64,000 nucleotides of DNA from positions 62,001 through 126,000 of the forward strand of contig NZ_CVRM01000011.1 in assembly GCF_001258055.1 (NCBI RefSeq), in the 5' to 3' direction. The number at the start of each line of letters is the position of its first letter. Position 1 is the stretch's first letter. Position numbers and translations under genes: made by a program. Under the pieces are notes generated by a model. The model saw only the letters and a list, made by a program, of their open reading frames with translations. It searched no databases and was not told the origin of the DNA. Below are positions 36,815-46,104 of the stretch, piece by piece. The stretch comes from Phaeobacter italicus. GTDB taxonomy: Bacteria > Pseudomonadota > Alphaproteobacteria > Rhodobacterales > Rhodobacteraceae.

Positions 36815-36971
36815 GGAAAGGCTCCTTGGTGTTCCGGTAGTATATCAGATTGCGGAAACAAGGGCCTTTCTGGTGTTGAGCGTGCCGCATTGGGCCAGCC
36901 GTCGCCACAGGGCGACCCAGCCCGCAGGACGGCAGAGCGGCACGCGATATGTGTGATGGCGGATCATCAGA

Positions 36972-38165
36972 TCAGGTGACGGCGTTGCGCGTTTTATACT
37001 CTGGCCGGTCCCAGAGTGCGTTGGTCATCACATCTTCGATGATATCAACAGCGGCCCGCACGTCGCCCTCGTCAATATAAAGCGGGGTAAAGCCAAAGCG
37101 CATGATGTCAGGCGCGCGGAAGTCGCCAACCACGCCACGGGCAATGAGCGCCTGCATGGCGGCGTAGCCTTCGTGGAAACGGAAAGAGACCTGGCTGCCA
37201 CGGCCCGCCCCGTCACGGGGGGAGGCAAGGGTGAGATCGGGGCAGCGGGCTTCGACCTCAGTGATGAACAGATCGCAAAGTTCGATGGATTTGGCGCGCA
37301 CATCGGCCATGTCGGCCATGTCCCAGATGTCCATCGACGCCTCAAGCGCGGCGAGTTGCAACACAGGGGGCGTGCCAACCCGCATACGTTCGATGCCGTT
37401 GCCGGGCTTGTAGTTCAGGTCGAAATCAAAGGGTGCGGCGTGGCCCAGCCAACCGGACAGGGCCGGGCGGGCGGCATCTGCGTGGCGTGGGGCGACGTAG
37501 ATGAAGGCGGGGCCACCGGGGCCGCTGTTGAGGTATTTATAGGTGCAGCCGACCGCGAAATCCGCCTTGCAGCCCGCCAGATCCACGGGCAGCGCGCCTG
37601 CGGAGTGTGCCAGATCCCAAACCGTCACAACACCGGCAGCATGGGCCTGTTCTGTCAGCGCCTTCATGTCGTGTTTGCGTCCGGTTCGGTAGTCGACTTC
37701 GGTCAGCATCAAAACGGCGACGTCATCGGTGATATGAGCGCTGACCTCCTCCGGTGCCACAACGCGCAGCGCATAGTCGGGGCCCAGCGATTTCACCAGC
37801 CCCTCAACCATATAGAGGTCGGAAGGGAAGTTGCCGCTGTCGGACAGAACCACCTTGCGGGTGGGGTTCAGTTCCAGCGCGGACGCAACAGCCTGATAGA
37901 CTTTGATCGACAGCGTGTCGCCCATCACAACGTGACCCGCTTCAGCCCCGATCAGCCGGGCGATCCGGTCGCCGATTGCCGTGGGTTTCTGCATCCAGCC
38001 GGCCTTGTTCCAGCCGGTGATCAGCATTTCGCCCCATTCATCCTCGATTGTGTGGCGCACACGTTCCCCAGTGGCGCGCGGCATCGGCCCCAGCGAATTG
38101 CCGTCGAGGTAGATCATGCCTTCCGGCAGCGCGAACATGGCCTTGGTTGCGGCGAAATCAGTCAT
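36972..38165 (-). CDS. kynU: Kynureninase
   Basis: A PLP-dependent hydrolase that converts kynurenine to anthranilate and alanine. The start at 38165 (GGGGA just upstream) gives 397 residues and the usual N-terminus MTDFAATKAMFALPEG; a frame 14 codons longer lacks a good ribosome-binding site. The PLP lysine is in VGCTYKYLNSGPGGPAF, with the cofactor-binding Asp in TVWDLAHSAGALP. YLDGNSLGPMP and the C-terminal DIMRFGFTPLYI complete the match. With kynA it makes the anthranilate branch of tryptophan degradation. Confidence 0.96.
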   Translation of the reverse strand: MTDFAATKAMFALPEGMIYLDGNSLGPMPRATGERVRHTIEDEWGEMLITGWNKAGWMQKPTAIGDRIARLIGAEAGHVVMGDTLSIKVYQAVASALELNPTRKVVLSDSGNFPSDLYMVEGLVKSLGPDYALRVVAPEEVSAHITDDVAVLMLTEVDYRTGRKHDMKALTEQAHAAGVVTVWDLAHSAGALPVDLAGCKADFAVGCTYKYLNSGPGGPAFIYVAPRHADAARPALSGWLGHAAPFDFDLNYKPGNGIERMRVGTPPVLQLAALEASMDIWDMADMADVRAKSIELCDLFITEVEARCPDLTLASPRDGAGRGSQVSFRFHEGYAAMQALIARGVVGDFRAPDIMRFGFTPLYIDEGDVRAAVDIIEDVMTNALWDRPEYKTRNAVT

Positions 38166-38328
38166 CGGATCCCCATCAGTTGATGAGCGGACGGGTGCCT
38201 TGCTCATTTGTTTTATGCTTAAAGCTTTTATCGTCGTATCCGATATTCAAAACCCTGTCCAGCGCTTTGGGGCAGCGTTTGGGCCGGGCTTTGAACTAAG
38301 GTTTGAACTGGGCTTGGCTGGTTCCTAA

Positions 38329-39081
38329 TCAGGTCTGACCACCTGCAATTTCGATGGTCTGCCCGTTGATCGACTGCGAGCCGGGGCCGCAAAGCCATAG
38401 CAGCGCTGCGGCCACTTCATCCGGCAGGATCAGGCGTTTGTGGCGGTTGGCAGAGACCATGATCTTGAGCGCATCTTCTTCACTGACGCCAGCACGCTGG
38501 GAGATAGAGGTCACGTTCCGGTCGATGATCGGGGTATCGACGTAGCCGGGGCAGAGCGCGTTGAACGTGTAGGGCGTGCCAAGATAATCCTCGCTCAGCG
38601 ATCGTGTCAGGCCGATGAGCCCATGTTTGCTGGCCGAATAGCAAGGAGCCCCCTGCAACCCGCGCAGCCCCGCAATGGAGGAGACGGTGACAACGCGGCC
38701 CCAATCGGTCTGGCGCATGGACTTCATGGATTCGCGGATGGTCAGAAAGGCGCCGTCCAGATTGGTCGCCATCATGTTACGCCAGAACTCCATCGACATC
38801 TTGTGCAACGCCTTGCCCTCGGCAATGCCTGCATTGGGCACACAGATCTGGATCGGCCCCCGGGCGGCAGTGGCGGCGTCGATCTTGGCGATGACATCTG
38901 CCTCGTCCCGGACATCCATCGCGAGCGGATGTAGGCCATCTGTCGCAACCTCTTCCAGCACCTCCTGTCGGCGGCCGGTAATCGTGACCTCAGCCCCCTG
39001 ATCGGCGAGCGCCTTTGCCATGGCGAGGCCGATGCCTGTGCCGCCGCCGGTGATCAACGCGTGTTTTCCCTGAAGTGTCAT
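38329..39081 (-). CDS. Short-chain dehydrogenase/reductase (3-hydroxybutyrate dehydrogenase-like)
   Basis: A 250-residue NAD(P)-dependent SDR. The cofactor motif TGGGTGIG is at residues 11-18. PNAG, the catalytic Ser in VTVSSIAG, YSASK (Tyr and Lys), and the C-terminal NGQTIEIAGGQT are all present. The region after the catalytic Tyr (ALCPGYVDTPIIDRNV) resembles 3-hydroxybutyrate dehydrogenases and related 3-oxoacyl reductases. It is the upstream gene of the series SDR-kynU-kynA, with a 160-base gap before kynU, so co-transcription is possible but not certain. The substrate is unknown. Confidence 0.88.
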   Translation of the reverse strand: MTLQGKHALITGGGTGIGLAMAKALADQGAEVTITGRRQEVLEEVATDGLHPLAMDVRDEADVIAKIDAATAARGPIQICVPNAGIAEGKALHKMSMEFWRNMMATNLDGAFLTIRESMKSMRQTDWGRVVTVSSIAGLRGLQGAPCYSASKHGLIGLTRSLSEDYLGTPYTFNALCPGYVDTPIIDRNVTSISQRAGVSEEDALKIMVSANRHKRLILPDEVAAALLWLCGPGSQSINGQTIEIAGGQT

Positions 39082-39312
39082 GGCTTTGCCTCGCTTATTG
39101 TGGAACGCGCACGGTCCATGTGACCGCGGCCTCTGGTTGTAGCCCAGCCTATCGGAGAGCTGTATCGAGGCAAGTTCGCCGTTCCGTCACTTTGCCCGTT
39201 GCCGCATTCGGGCGCGGCGAGGTCAGGGGACGGTTCCGTTGTTTACACTTATATTCCCATGTGTGAATGTGAAATCAAACCCAGCGGTTTACGACATTTC
39301 AGGGAGAGAAAG

Positions 39313-40278
39313 ATGAAAGTGATTGCCCAGAGACTGACCCTTGGTCTGGCTGCGCTGTTGATGGCGCCGACTGCCGGACTGGCGAGCGAAGACATCGCGG
39401 ATCAATACCCCCAGTCCGAACTTTATTCCAAACCGGTCGAGGTGATCCCTCATGTGTTCTCGGCTATCGGGGCCACTGCGCCCCCGACCTATGAAAATGC
39501 AGGTCACAACAACAACCTCAGCTTTATTGTGACCTCTGAGGGGGTCGTTGTCATAAATGCCGGGGCGTCCGATGCGCTGGCGGCGGCGGTTCATCAGGAG
39601 ATCAGGAATGTGACAGATCAGCCTGTTGTGCTGGTGATCAATGAAAACGGCCAGGGTCACGCGATGCTGGGCAATGGCTATTGGCGGGATCAGGGCGTGG
39701 ATGTGCTGGCTCATGTGGATGCCACAGCTGAAGTCCGCGAAAACGGTGATTTCATCCTGCAGCGGATGCAGGCCTACAACAAGGACCGTGCAGGGCAGAC
39801 ACGGATCGAGCCTGCCAACCTGTCGTTTGAGGATCGCTATGATCTGGCGCTTGGTGGGGTCGAAATCCAGGTTCTGCATCTGGGGCCGGCCCATGATCCG
39901 GGTGACACCCAGGTCTGGTTGCCGCAATGGGGCATGATGATTGCTGGCGACATCGCCTTTCACGAACGCATGCTGCCGATCTTTGAACACACCTGCACCA
40001 GCTGCTGGATCGACACCTGGCAAGAGCGTTTTGAAGCCTATGCCCCGACCTATGTCATTCCGGGGCACGGACATCCGACCAATATGGATCAGGTCCGCCG
40101 CTATACTCTGGATTACCTGCTGGATCTGAGGGGCAAGATTGGCACCCACATCGAAGAGGGGGGTGACCTCGCTTCGGCCTATTATGTCGATCAAAGCCGC
40201 TGGGAGGGGCTTGATACCTTCGAGGAGCTCGCGACCAAAAATGCCGGGCGCGTTTTCGAGGAGATGGAGTGGGAGTGA
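39313..40278 (+). CDS. Exported metallo-beta-lactamase-fold protein with lost primary metal motif
   Basis: A 321-residue protein with a Sec signal peptide (MKVIAQRLTLGLAALLMAPTAGLA, cleavage predicted before Ser-Glu-Asp). The MBL fold is evident from NNLSFIVTSEGVVVINAG, from GPAHDPGDTQVWLPQWGMMIAGD (His194, Asp213), and from VIPGHGHP (His252). The first metal motif, normally HxHxDH, reads Asn112-x-Gln114-x-His116-Ala117, so at least three of the usual ligands are missing. A CTSCW pair near residue 235 could form a disulfide. The ATG at 39313 follows GGGAGA and is preferred over a frame 38 codons longer. A terminator follows, so it is probably monocistronic. Confidence 0.85.
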   Translation: MKVIAQRLTLGLAALLMAPTAGLASEDIADQYPQSELYSKPVEVIPHVFSAIGATAPPTYENAGHNNNLSFIVTSEGVVVINAGASDALAAAVHQEIRNVTDQPVVLVINENGQGHAMLGNGYWRDQGVDVLAHVDATAEVRENGDFILQRMQAYNKDRAGQTRIEPANLSFEDRYDLALGGVEIQVLHLGPAHDPGDTQVWLPQWGMMIAGDIAFHERMLPIFEHTCTSCWIDTWQERFEAYAPTYVIPGHGHPTNMDQVRRYTLDYLLDLRGKIGTHIEEGGDLASAYYVDQSRWEGLDTFEELATKNAGRVFEEMEWE

Positions 40279-40294
40279 GCCCGATCAGGCGCGG

Positions 40295-40328
40295 CCGCCC
40301 CTGTGATGGCAGGGGCGGGGGATTTTTC
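40295..40328 (+). terminator. Terminator of the MBL-fold gene
   Basis: CCGCCCCTG (40295-40303) pairs perfectly with CAGGGGCGG (40310-40318), followed by GGGATTTTTC. Confidence 0.75.
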
Positions 40329-40544
40329 ACAGTGAACGGAATGCGAAAGTATACGTAGCCATTCGCGACATTCTGTGCAGGATCATGCCGCAAACCGGAA
40401 CGGATTCGCCGTTTTGATGCAATTTTGGGCAATCTGTCCTTATCATTCGAAAGCACCGGCAGAAGGGTGGACCTTCTGTCCGGTTGAGGGAAAACTGCCG
40501 CCAATGTGCGTGATTTTTGACAAGATGCTGGCAGGACGCCTCCC

Positions 40545-41009
40545 GTGAAATCCTGGATCGATACACCGCCGGTCTGGTTGTTCGGCTTTGCCGGGCTTGC
40601 ATGGGTGCAGGCAAATCTGTGGCATTTTGGTCTCAGCCTGCGTGGGGCTGGCGGCGGCGGGGTTATCAGTCTTCTGAGCGGCCTGTTGATTGGCGGGGGT
40701 GTCATCCTGATCCTACTGGCCGTGGTTGAGATGCGCCGCCAGAAAACGACGGTGCACCCACACGGCGAGCCAAGCCATCTGGTTCAGTCCGGGATCTTCA
40801 AACGCAGCCGAAACCCGATTTATCTGGGCGATTGCCTTTTGTTGCTGGGGTTAGTCCTGCGCTTTGACGCGGTGCTGTCCTTGGCGTTGCTGCCGCTGTT
40901 TGTCTGGGTGCTGGAGCGGCGTTTCATCATTCCGGAAGAAAAAAAGTTGCGGCGTCAGTTTCGGGCAGACTGGGCGCGCTACGAACAGAAAACACGGCGT
41001 TGGCTGTGA
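40545..41009 (+). CDS. ICMT-like phospholipid/isoprenylcysteine methyltransferase family membrane protein
   Basis: A 154-residue integral membrane protein with about four hydrophobic segments. The conserved SAM-binding signature of the ICMT/PEMT family is readable: HLVQSGIFKRSRNPIYLGDCLLLLG, with RNP-x-Y-x-G, and near the C-terminus EEKKLRRQFRADWARYEQKTRRWL. The bacterial substrate is unknown; these proteins are usually annotated only as isoprenylcysteine methyltransferase family. The start is GTG at 40545, with a weak AGGACG upstream. The next gene is pntA, across a regulatory spacer. Confidence 0.85.
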   Translation: MKSWIDTPPVWLFGFAGLAWVQANLWHFGLSLRGAGGGGVISLLSGLLIGGGVILILLAVVEMRRQKTTVHPHGEPSHLVQSGIFKRSRNPIYLGDCLLLLGLVLRFDAVLSLALLPLFVWVLERRFIIPEEKKLRRQFRADWARYEQKTRRWL

Positions 41010-41057
41010 TGAAATTGCGGCAGCGCAGCGAAATAGCGCGGCGACGCAGCGAAACGG

Positions 41058-41078
41058 TTGCGCAAAAATGTTGCGCAA
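41058..41078. promoter_or_regulatory. Tandem TTGCGCAA boxes upstream of pntA
   Basis: The self-palindromic octamer TTGCGCAA occurs twice (41058-41065 and 41071-41078) with a five-base spacer, about 70 bases before the pntA start. The layout resembles the two-octamer sites reported for short-chain fatty acyl-CoA regulators (ScfR family: RamB, PccR, MccR). Just upstream are two copies of a GC(G/A)CAGCGAAA-like direct repeat. Confidence 0.5.
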
Positions 41079-41146
41079 TGTAGTCAAAATATTTGCGATC
41101 CGTACTCGCGCGATGCGGGCGGCGAGACAGAAGGGGGACCGACAAG

Positions 41147-42721
41147 GTGAAAATAGGCACGCCAAAGGAAGTGTTTGACGGCGAGGCGCGTGTTGCGATG
41201 ACACCCGACTCCGCGGTTCAACTGCAAAAGTTGGGCTATGACTGTGCAATCGAAACCGGCGCCGGTGCAGCAGCCGGTTTCTCGGATGAGGCCTATGAGG
41301 CGGCTGGGGTAGAGATCATCAAGACGCCCGCGGCACTGTGGAAATCGGTCGATATCGTTGCCAAGGTGCGTCAGCCCACGGAAACCGAACTGAAGCGGAT
41401 GACAGCCGGCAAGACGCTGATCTCTTTCTTCAACCCCGGTGGCAACGAAGCGGGCATGGAGCTGGCGCGCTCCAAAGGCGCGAATGTGATCGCGATGGAA
41501 ATGGTTCCCCGCATCAGCCGCGCACAAAAGATGGATGCGCTGTCCTCTATGGCCAATATCGCGGGCTACCGTGCCGTGATCGAGGCGGGCAACAATTTTG
41601 GCCGTTTCTTTACCGGTCAGATCACCGCTGCAGGCAAGGTGCCCCCGGCCAAGGTGCTGGTTGTGGGCGCAGGCGTTGCCGGTCTTGCGGCGATCGGGGC
41701 CTCGACCTCGCTGGGTGCCGTGACCTACGCATTCGACGTGCGTCCCGAAGTGGCCGAGCAGGTCGAATCCATGGGCGCCGAATTTGTCTATCTGGATTTC
41801 GAAGAAGAACAGCAGGATGGCGCGGCGACTGGTGGGTATGCGTCTGTTTCCAGCCCAGAGTTCCGAGAGGCCCAGCTGGCCAAGTTCCGCGAGCTGGCCC
41901 CGGAGATCGACATCGTTATCACCACCGCGCTGATCCCCAACCGAGAGGCCCCCAAGCTGTGGCTTGAGGACATGGTTGCGGCGATGAAGCCGGGTTCGGT
42001 GATCGTGGACCTTGCAGCCGAAAAGGGCGGCAACGTCGAAGGCACGGTGATGGACGAGAAGGTTGTCACCGACAATGGCGTCACCATCATCGGCTACACG
42101 GATTTCCCCAGCCGGATGGCAACGCAGGCGTCGATGCTGTACGCGACCAACATCCGCCACATGATGACCGATTTGACCCCTGAAAAGGACGGCCAGATCG
42201 TGCATGACATGGAAGATGATGTCATCCGCGGCGCGACGGTCACGTTCGAAAAGGAAATCACCTTCCCGCCGCCACCGCCCAAGGTGCAGGCGATTGCTGC
42301 GCAAAAGAAACCCGATGCCCCCAAGGAGCTGACGGCAGAGGAAAAGCGCGCGCAGGAAGTCGCGGCCTTCAAGGAGCAGACCAAACAGCAGGTCACGCTT
42401 CTTGCTGCTGGGGGGGCATTGGTGCTGTTTGTTGGCCTGTTCGCACCGGCGAGCTTTATGCAGCATTTCATCGTGTTTGCGTTGTCGTGTTTTGTTGGCT
42501 TCCAGGTGATCTGGAACGTCTCGCACAGCCTTCACACGCCGCTCATGGCGGTAACCAACGCCATTTCGTCGATCATCATTCTGGGTGCGCTGATGCAAAT
42601 CGGTTCCGGCAGCTTCCTGGTGATCCTGCTCGCCGCGCTTTCGGTCTTTATGGCCGGGATCAATATTTTCGGCGGCTTCCTCGTGACACGGCGCATGCTC
42701 GCCATGTTCCAGAAATCCTAA
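41147..42721 (+). CDS. pntA: NAD(P) transhydrogenase subunit alpha, fused form
   Basis: The alpha subunit of the proton-translocating transhydrogenase, which uses the proton gradient to reduce NADP+ with NADH. The 524 residues include the NAD(H)-binding domain ([20 protein letters not shown]; Rossmann loop [19 protein letters not shown]). A Lys/Glu-rich linker near residue 385 leads to four hydrophobic C-terminal helices. This is the fused E. coli-like alpha subunit; many alphaproteobacteria instead split it into PntAA and PntAB. The start is GTG at 41147, nine bases after GGGGG. pntB follows after 13 bases. Confidence 0.96.
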   Translation: MKIGTPKEVFDGEARVAMTPDSAVQLQKLGYDCAIETGAGAAAGFSDEAYEAAGVEIIKTPAALWKSVDIVAKVRQPTETELKRMTAGKTLISFFNPGGNEAGMELARSKGANVIAMEMVPRISRAQKMDALSSMANIAGYRAVIEAGNNFGRFFTGQITAAGKVPPAKVLVVGAGVAGLAAIGASTSLGAVTYAFDVRPEVAEQVESMGAEFVYLDFEEEQQDGAATGGYASVSSPEFREAQLAKFRELAPEIDIVITTALIPNREAPKLWLEDMVAAMKPGSVIVDLAAEKGGNVEGTVMDEKVVTDNGVTIIGYTDFPSRMATQASMLYATNIRHMMTDLTPEKDGQIVHDMEDDVIRGATVTFEKEITFPPPPPKVQAIAAQKKPDAPKELTAEEKRAQEVAAFKEQTKQQVTLLAAGGALVLFVGLFAPASFMQHFIVFALSCFVGFQVIWNVSHSLHTPLMAVTNAISSIIILGALMQIGSGSFLVILLAALSVFMAGINIFGGFLVTRRMLAMFQKS

Positions 42722-42734
42722 AGGGGCAGAGATC

Positions 42735-44168
42735 ATGGAATTCGGATTTACTACTGCGGCCTATGTGGTTGCTGCTGTTCTCTTCATCCTGTCTCTGGGT
42801 GGGCTTTCAGGTCAGGAAAGCGCGAAACGCGCGGTCTGGTACGGGATTGCCGGCATGGCGCTGGCGGTTCTTGCAACGCTCATCGGGCCGGGTGCAGGAT
42901 TGTGGTTCCTGTCGATCGTTCTGATCGCAGCAGGTGGCATCATCGGCTATTATGTGGCCAAGCGCGTGCAGATGACCGAAATGCCCCAGTTGGTTGCGGC
43001 GATGCACTCGCTTGTTGGTCTGGCAGCGGTTTTCGTCGGCTTTATCGCCCATATCGAACTTGGCCGTGTGCTGGCCATGGATGAGGCCGAGAAGAAGGCG
43101 CTGGAAGGTTTTGCAGCCCTTCTGGCCAAGAAGGACGGTGTTGAAATCGCGATCCTGCGGGTGGAGCTGTTCTTGGGCGTCTTTATCGGTGCTGTCACTT
43201 TCACCGGCTCTGTGATCGCCTATGGCAAGCTGGCGGGCAAAGTGACCTCTGCTGCCGAAAAACTGCCGGGTGGTCATGCGCTGAATGCGGGCGCGGCGGG
43301 TTTGTCGCTGCTCTGTCTGATCTGGTACTTCAACACCGGTGGTCTGCTGCCGCTGGTTCTGATGACGATCGCTGCGCTGTTCATCGGCTATCACCTGATC
43401 ATGGGCATTGGCGGCGCGGACATGCCGGTCGTGGTGTCGATGCTCAACAGCTATTCTGGCTGGGCGGCTGCGGCGATTGGTTTCTCTCTGGGCAACGACC
43501 TGTTGATTGTTGTGGGCGCGCTTGTTGGCTCTTCCGGTGCGATCCTCAGCTACATCATGTGTAAGGCGATGAACCGGTCGTTTGTGTCGGTCATCCTTGG
43601 GGGCTTTGGCGGTACCGCTGGTCCTGCGATGGAGATCGAAGGTGAACAGGTTGCCATCGACGCCGAAGGTGTGGCGAATGCCCTGAAGGACGCAGACAGT
43701 GTTGTCATCATTCCGGGCTACGGCATGGCGGTGGCGCAGGCGCAGCAGAATGTTGCTGAGCTGACCCGTCGTCTGCGGGCCAAGGGCAAGAATGTGCGTT
43801 TTGCGATCCACCCCGTTGCGGGGCGTCTGCCGGGCCACATGAACGTTCTGCTGGCTGAGGCCAAGGTGCCTTACGACATCGTTCTGGAAATGGACGAAAT
43901 CAACGAGGACTTCCCGGAGACGGATGTGGCCATTGTTATCGGTTCCAACGACATCGTGAACCCGGCCGCGCAGGAAGACCCCAACTCGCCCATCGCCGGC
44001 ATGCCGGTGCTGGAATGCTGGAAGGCGAAACAGGTGTTCGTTTCCAAGCGTGGACAGGGGACTGGCTATTCCGGCATCGAAAATCCGCTGTTCTTCAAGG
44101 AGAACACCCGGATGTTCTATGGCGATGCGAAACAGTCGCTCGACACTTTGTTGGGGATGATCGACTGA
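42735..44168 (+). CDS. pntB: NAD(P) transhydrogenase subunit beta
   Basis: The beta subunit of transhydrogenase: an N-terminal membrane domain of roughly eight or nine helices that forms the proton path with PntA, then the soluble NADP(H)-binding domain. The NADP site reads [21 protein letters not shown], and [21 protein letters not shown] is the conserved loop near the C-terminus. The 477-residue length is as expected. GGGGCAGAGATC precedes the ATG. It is co-transcribed with pntA, and a strong terminator follows. Confidence 0.97.
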   Translation: MEFGFTTAAYVVAAVLFILSLGGLSGQESAKRAVWYGIAGMALAVLATLIGPGAGLWFLSIVLIAAGGIIGYYVAKRVQMTEMPQLVAAMHSLVGLAAVFVGFIAHIELGRVLAMDEAEKKALEGFAALLAKKDGVEIAILRVELFLGVFIGAVTFTGSVIAYGKLAGKVTSAAEKLPGGHALNAGAAGLSLLCLIWYFNTGGLLPLVLMTIAALFIGYHLIMGIGGADMPVVVSMLNSYSGWAAAAIGFSLGNDLLIVVGALVGSSGAILSYIMCKAMNRSFVSVILGGFGGTAGPAMEIEGEQVAIDAEGVANALKDADSVVIIPGYGMAVAQAQQNVAELTRRLRAKGKNVRFAIHPVAGRLPGHMNVLLAEAKVPYDIVLEMDEINEDFPETDVAIVIGSNDIVNPAAQEDPNSPIAGMPVLECWKAKQVFVSKRGQGTGYSGIENPLFFKENTRMFYGDAKQSLDTLLGMID

Positions 44169-44191
44169 TCCAACCAGCAGTTCACCAAAGC

Positions 44192-44219
44192 AAGGCGTCC
44201 CGTTCGGGGCGCCTTTTTT
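44192..44219 (+). terminator. Terminator of pntAB
   Basis: AAGGCGTCCC pairs with GGGGCGCCTT (one G-T pair) around a short CGTTC loop, followed by six T residues. Confidence 0.88.
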
Positions 44220-44303
44220 GATGCGCTGCCGCGGCGTCTGTTTTGACAGGCGCAGGGCAGGGTGGTCGGGTTGACCCGTATACAGATAGAGGGATTGCAC
44301 GAC

Positions 44304-44708
44304 ATGGATATTTTGAAAATGGGTCAGGAGATCCTCAAGACCCAGCCGTTTAGCCAGTTGGTCGGCGCGGAACTCACCGGTTTTGAGCGGGGACAGGCGG
44401 TGCTGGAGCTGGAACTTCGCGACGCGCTGAAGCAGCAGCACGGATTTGCCCACGGTGGTGTGCTTGCCTATCTTGCGGACAATGCGATGACCTATGCCGG
44501 TGGATCCGTTCTTGACAACGTGCTGACCCAAGAGATGAAAATCAACTACGCACGCCCCGCGATAGGGGACCGGCTGATCGCGCGGGCCGAGGTGATTTCC
44601 TCTGGCAAGCGTCAGGCAGTGACCCGTTGCGACATCTTTGTTCTGAACGATGGAGAGGAAAAACTGTGCGCTGCGGCCCAGGGGACGATCCTGAGTGTTG
44701 AAAAATAG
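44304..44708 (+). CDS. PaaI family thioesterase (hotdog fold)
   Basis: A 134-residue hotdog-fold acyl-CoA thioesterase. The signature reads QQHGFAHGGVLAYLADNAMTYAGGS, with the conserved H-G-G turn and the acidic residue of the active-site helix. The strand NYARPAIGDRLIARAEVISSGKRQAVTRCDIFV follows as in PaaI and YdiI-like proteins. The acyl substrate is unknown. The ATG at 44304 with AGAGGG upstream is preferred over a GTG 14 codons earlier. It lies 95 bases after the pntAB terminator, so it is expressed separately. Confidence 0.88.
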   Translation: MDILKMGQEILKTQPFSQLVGAELTGFERGQAVLELELRDALKQQHGFAHGGVLAYLADNAMTYAGGSVLDNVLTQEMKINYARPAIGDRLIARAEVISSGKRQAVTRCDIFVLNDGEEKLCAAAQGTILSVEK

Positions 44709-44820
44709 GGGAATTTTCGAACTGTATGCCGTGGTATTCCGGTAAGTTATTGAAATAAAAGATTTCTTTACAGGTTTGTCCTGTTTTGACTAGTCTGCGG
44801 AGAAATTCGGAGACCCTGTA

Positions 44821-46104
44821 ATGCCACCGATCGAAGACCATCCCCTGCGCTATCAGCTTGTCAACGAGCTGCACGCCCGCCCATTCCCCACCATGCAGAG
44901 CCCCTGCACGGTGGTCTATCTGGCGATCAAACAACCCAGCGAAGCGGTGCATCGGGACCGGACACTGGATCTACGCCACCTGACGGATCTGCTGGATCGT
45001 CATGGCGCGCCACACCCACAGCCGGGGGCTACGCACCATTCTGCCCAGTTGGGGCGCCATATGCTCAAGTGGGAGCAACACACCGAATTCGTGAGCTATA
45101 CGCTCTACTTTGACGGGGTGAGCAAACGGGCCTTTGATCCTGTCGATTTCGATCTGTTCCCCAACGACTGGCTGGCACAGGCTCCCGGTCAGCGCATCAC
45201 GTCGCTCATGATCCGGCTGGAGCCACGCCCAGCTGAGGAGGAGGCGATCAAATCAGCGTTTGCTGATTGGTTCGTCCCCGAAAGTCTGGCTGTCTCCAGC
45301 GTTCTGGACGACAGTGCCATCATGGCGGGGGATTTTCGCATCGATCCGGCGGGGCACATGCGGTTTGCGGTATTTGTCAGCGACGGAACCGGCAGTCAGC
45401 GGATCGGTCGCGTGGTGCAACGAATTTGCGAGATCGAAACCTACCGTGCGATGTCGATGCTTGGGTTTTCCCGGGCGCGTGGATTGTCGCCCTCAATCGG
45501 GGCACTTGATGCGCATCTGAGCGAAATGATGGCGCAGATGACCGGTGCCGAAGCCCCGGCAGAGCAGACCCTGTCCCAACTTCTGACGGTTTCGGCCGAG
45601 TTGGAGGCAATGGCGGCCCGTGCGTCTTTCCGATTTGGTGCGACCGGGGCCTATGAGGCGCTGGTCAACCAGCGGATCGCTTTGCTGCGAGAGGTGCGCT
45701 ACGGCGGGTTCCAGACGTTTGCAGAATTCATGCTGCGGCGGTTTGAGCCGGCCATGCGGACGGTCAAGTCGACCGAGCAGCGGCTGGTCACCCTTGCTGA
45801 CAGGGCGCGCCGTGCAGGAGAGCTGCTGCGAACGCGGGTGGATGTGGAGCGCAGTGCCCAGAACCAGGCGCTACTGGAAAGCATGGACCGCCGCGCGGAT
45901 CTGGCGCTTCGGCTTCAGCACACTGTGGAAGGTCTGTCAGTGGTGGCAATCAGCTATTATGCGGTGTCGCTTGCGTCTTACGCGCTTTATCCGCTGGCGC
46001 AGGTTTTGTCCGTCAGCAAGGGGATGCTGACGGCGCTGCTTACTCTACCGGTTGTGCTGCTGGTTTGGTTGTCGGTGCGCCAGATCCGGAAGCGGCTGCA
46101 TTAA
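44821..46104 (+). CDS. DUF3422 family membrane protein
   Basis: A 427-residue protein of the DUF3422 family, of unknown function. Typical blocks are HPLRYQLVNELHARPFP at the start and YTLYFDGVSKRAFD. A long helical region rich in Arg, Glu and Ala (about 250-365) probably forms a coiled coil. Two hydrophobic helices follow near the C-terminus (LSVVAISYYAVSLASYALYPL and LTALLTLPVVLLVWL), as in CorA-like membrane tails. A weak ribosome-binding site precedes the ATG. Its last 65 bases overlap the 3' end of the opposite-strand YeeE/YedE gene. Confidence 0.85.
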   Translation: MPPIEDHPLRYQLVNELHARPFPTMQSPCTVVYLAIKQPSEAVHRDRTLDLRHLTDLLDRHGAPHPQPGATHHSAQLGRHMLKWEQHTEFVSYTLYFDGVSKRAFDPVDFDLFPNDWLAQAPGQRITSLMIRLEPRPAEEEAIKSAFADWFVPESLAVSSVLDDSAIMAGDFRIDPAGHMRFAVFVSDGTGSQRIGRVVQRICEIETYRAMSMLGFSRARGLSPSIGALDAHLSEMMAQMTGAEAPAEQTLSQLLTVSAELEAMAARASFRFGATGAYEALVNQRIALLREVRYGGFQTFAEFMLRRFEPAMRTVKSTEQRLVTLADRARRAGELLRTRVDVERSAQNQALLESMDRRADLALRLQHTVEGLSVVAISYYAVSLASYALYPLAQVLSVSKGMLTALLTLPVVLLVWLSVRQIRKRLH

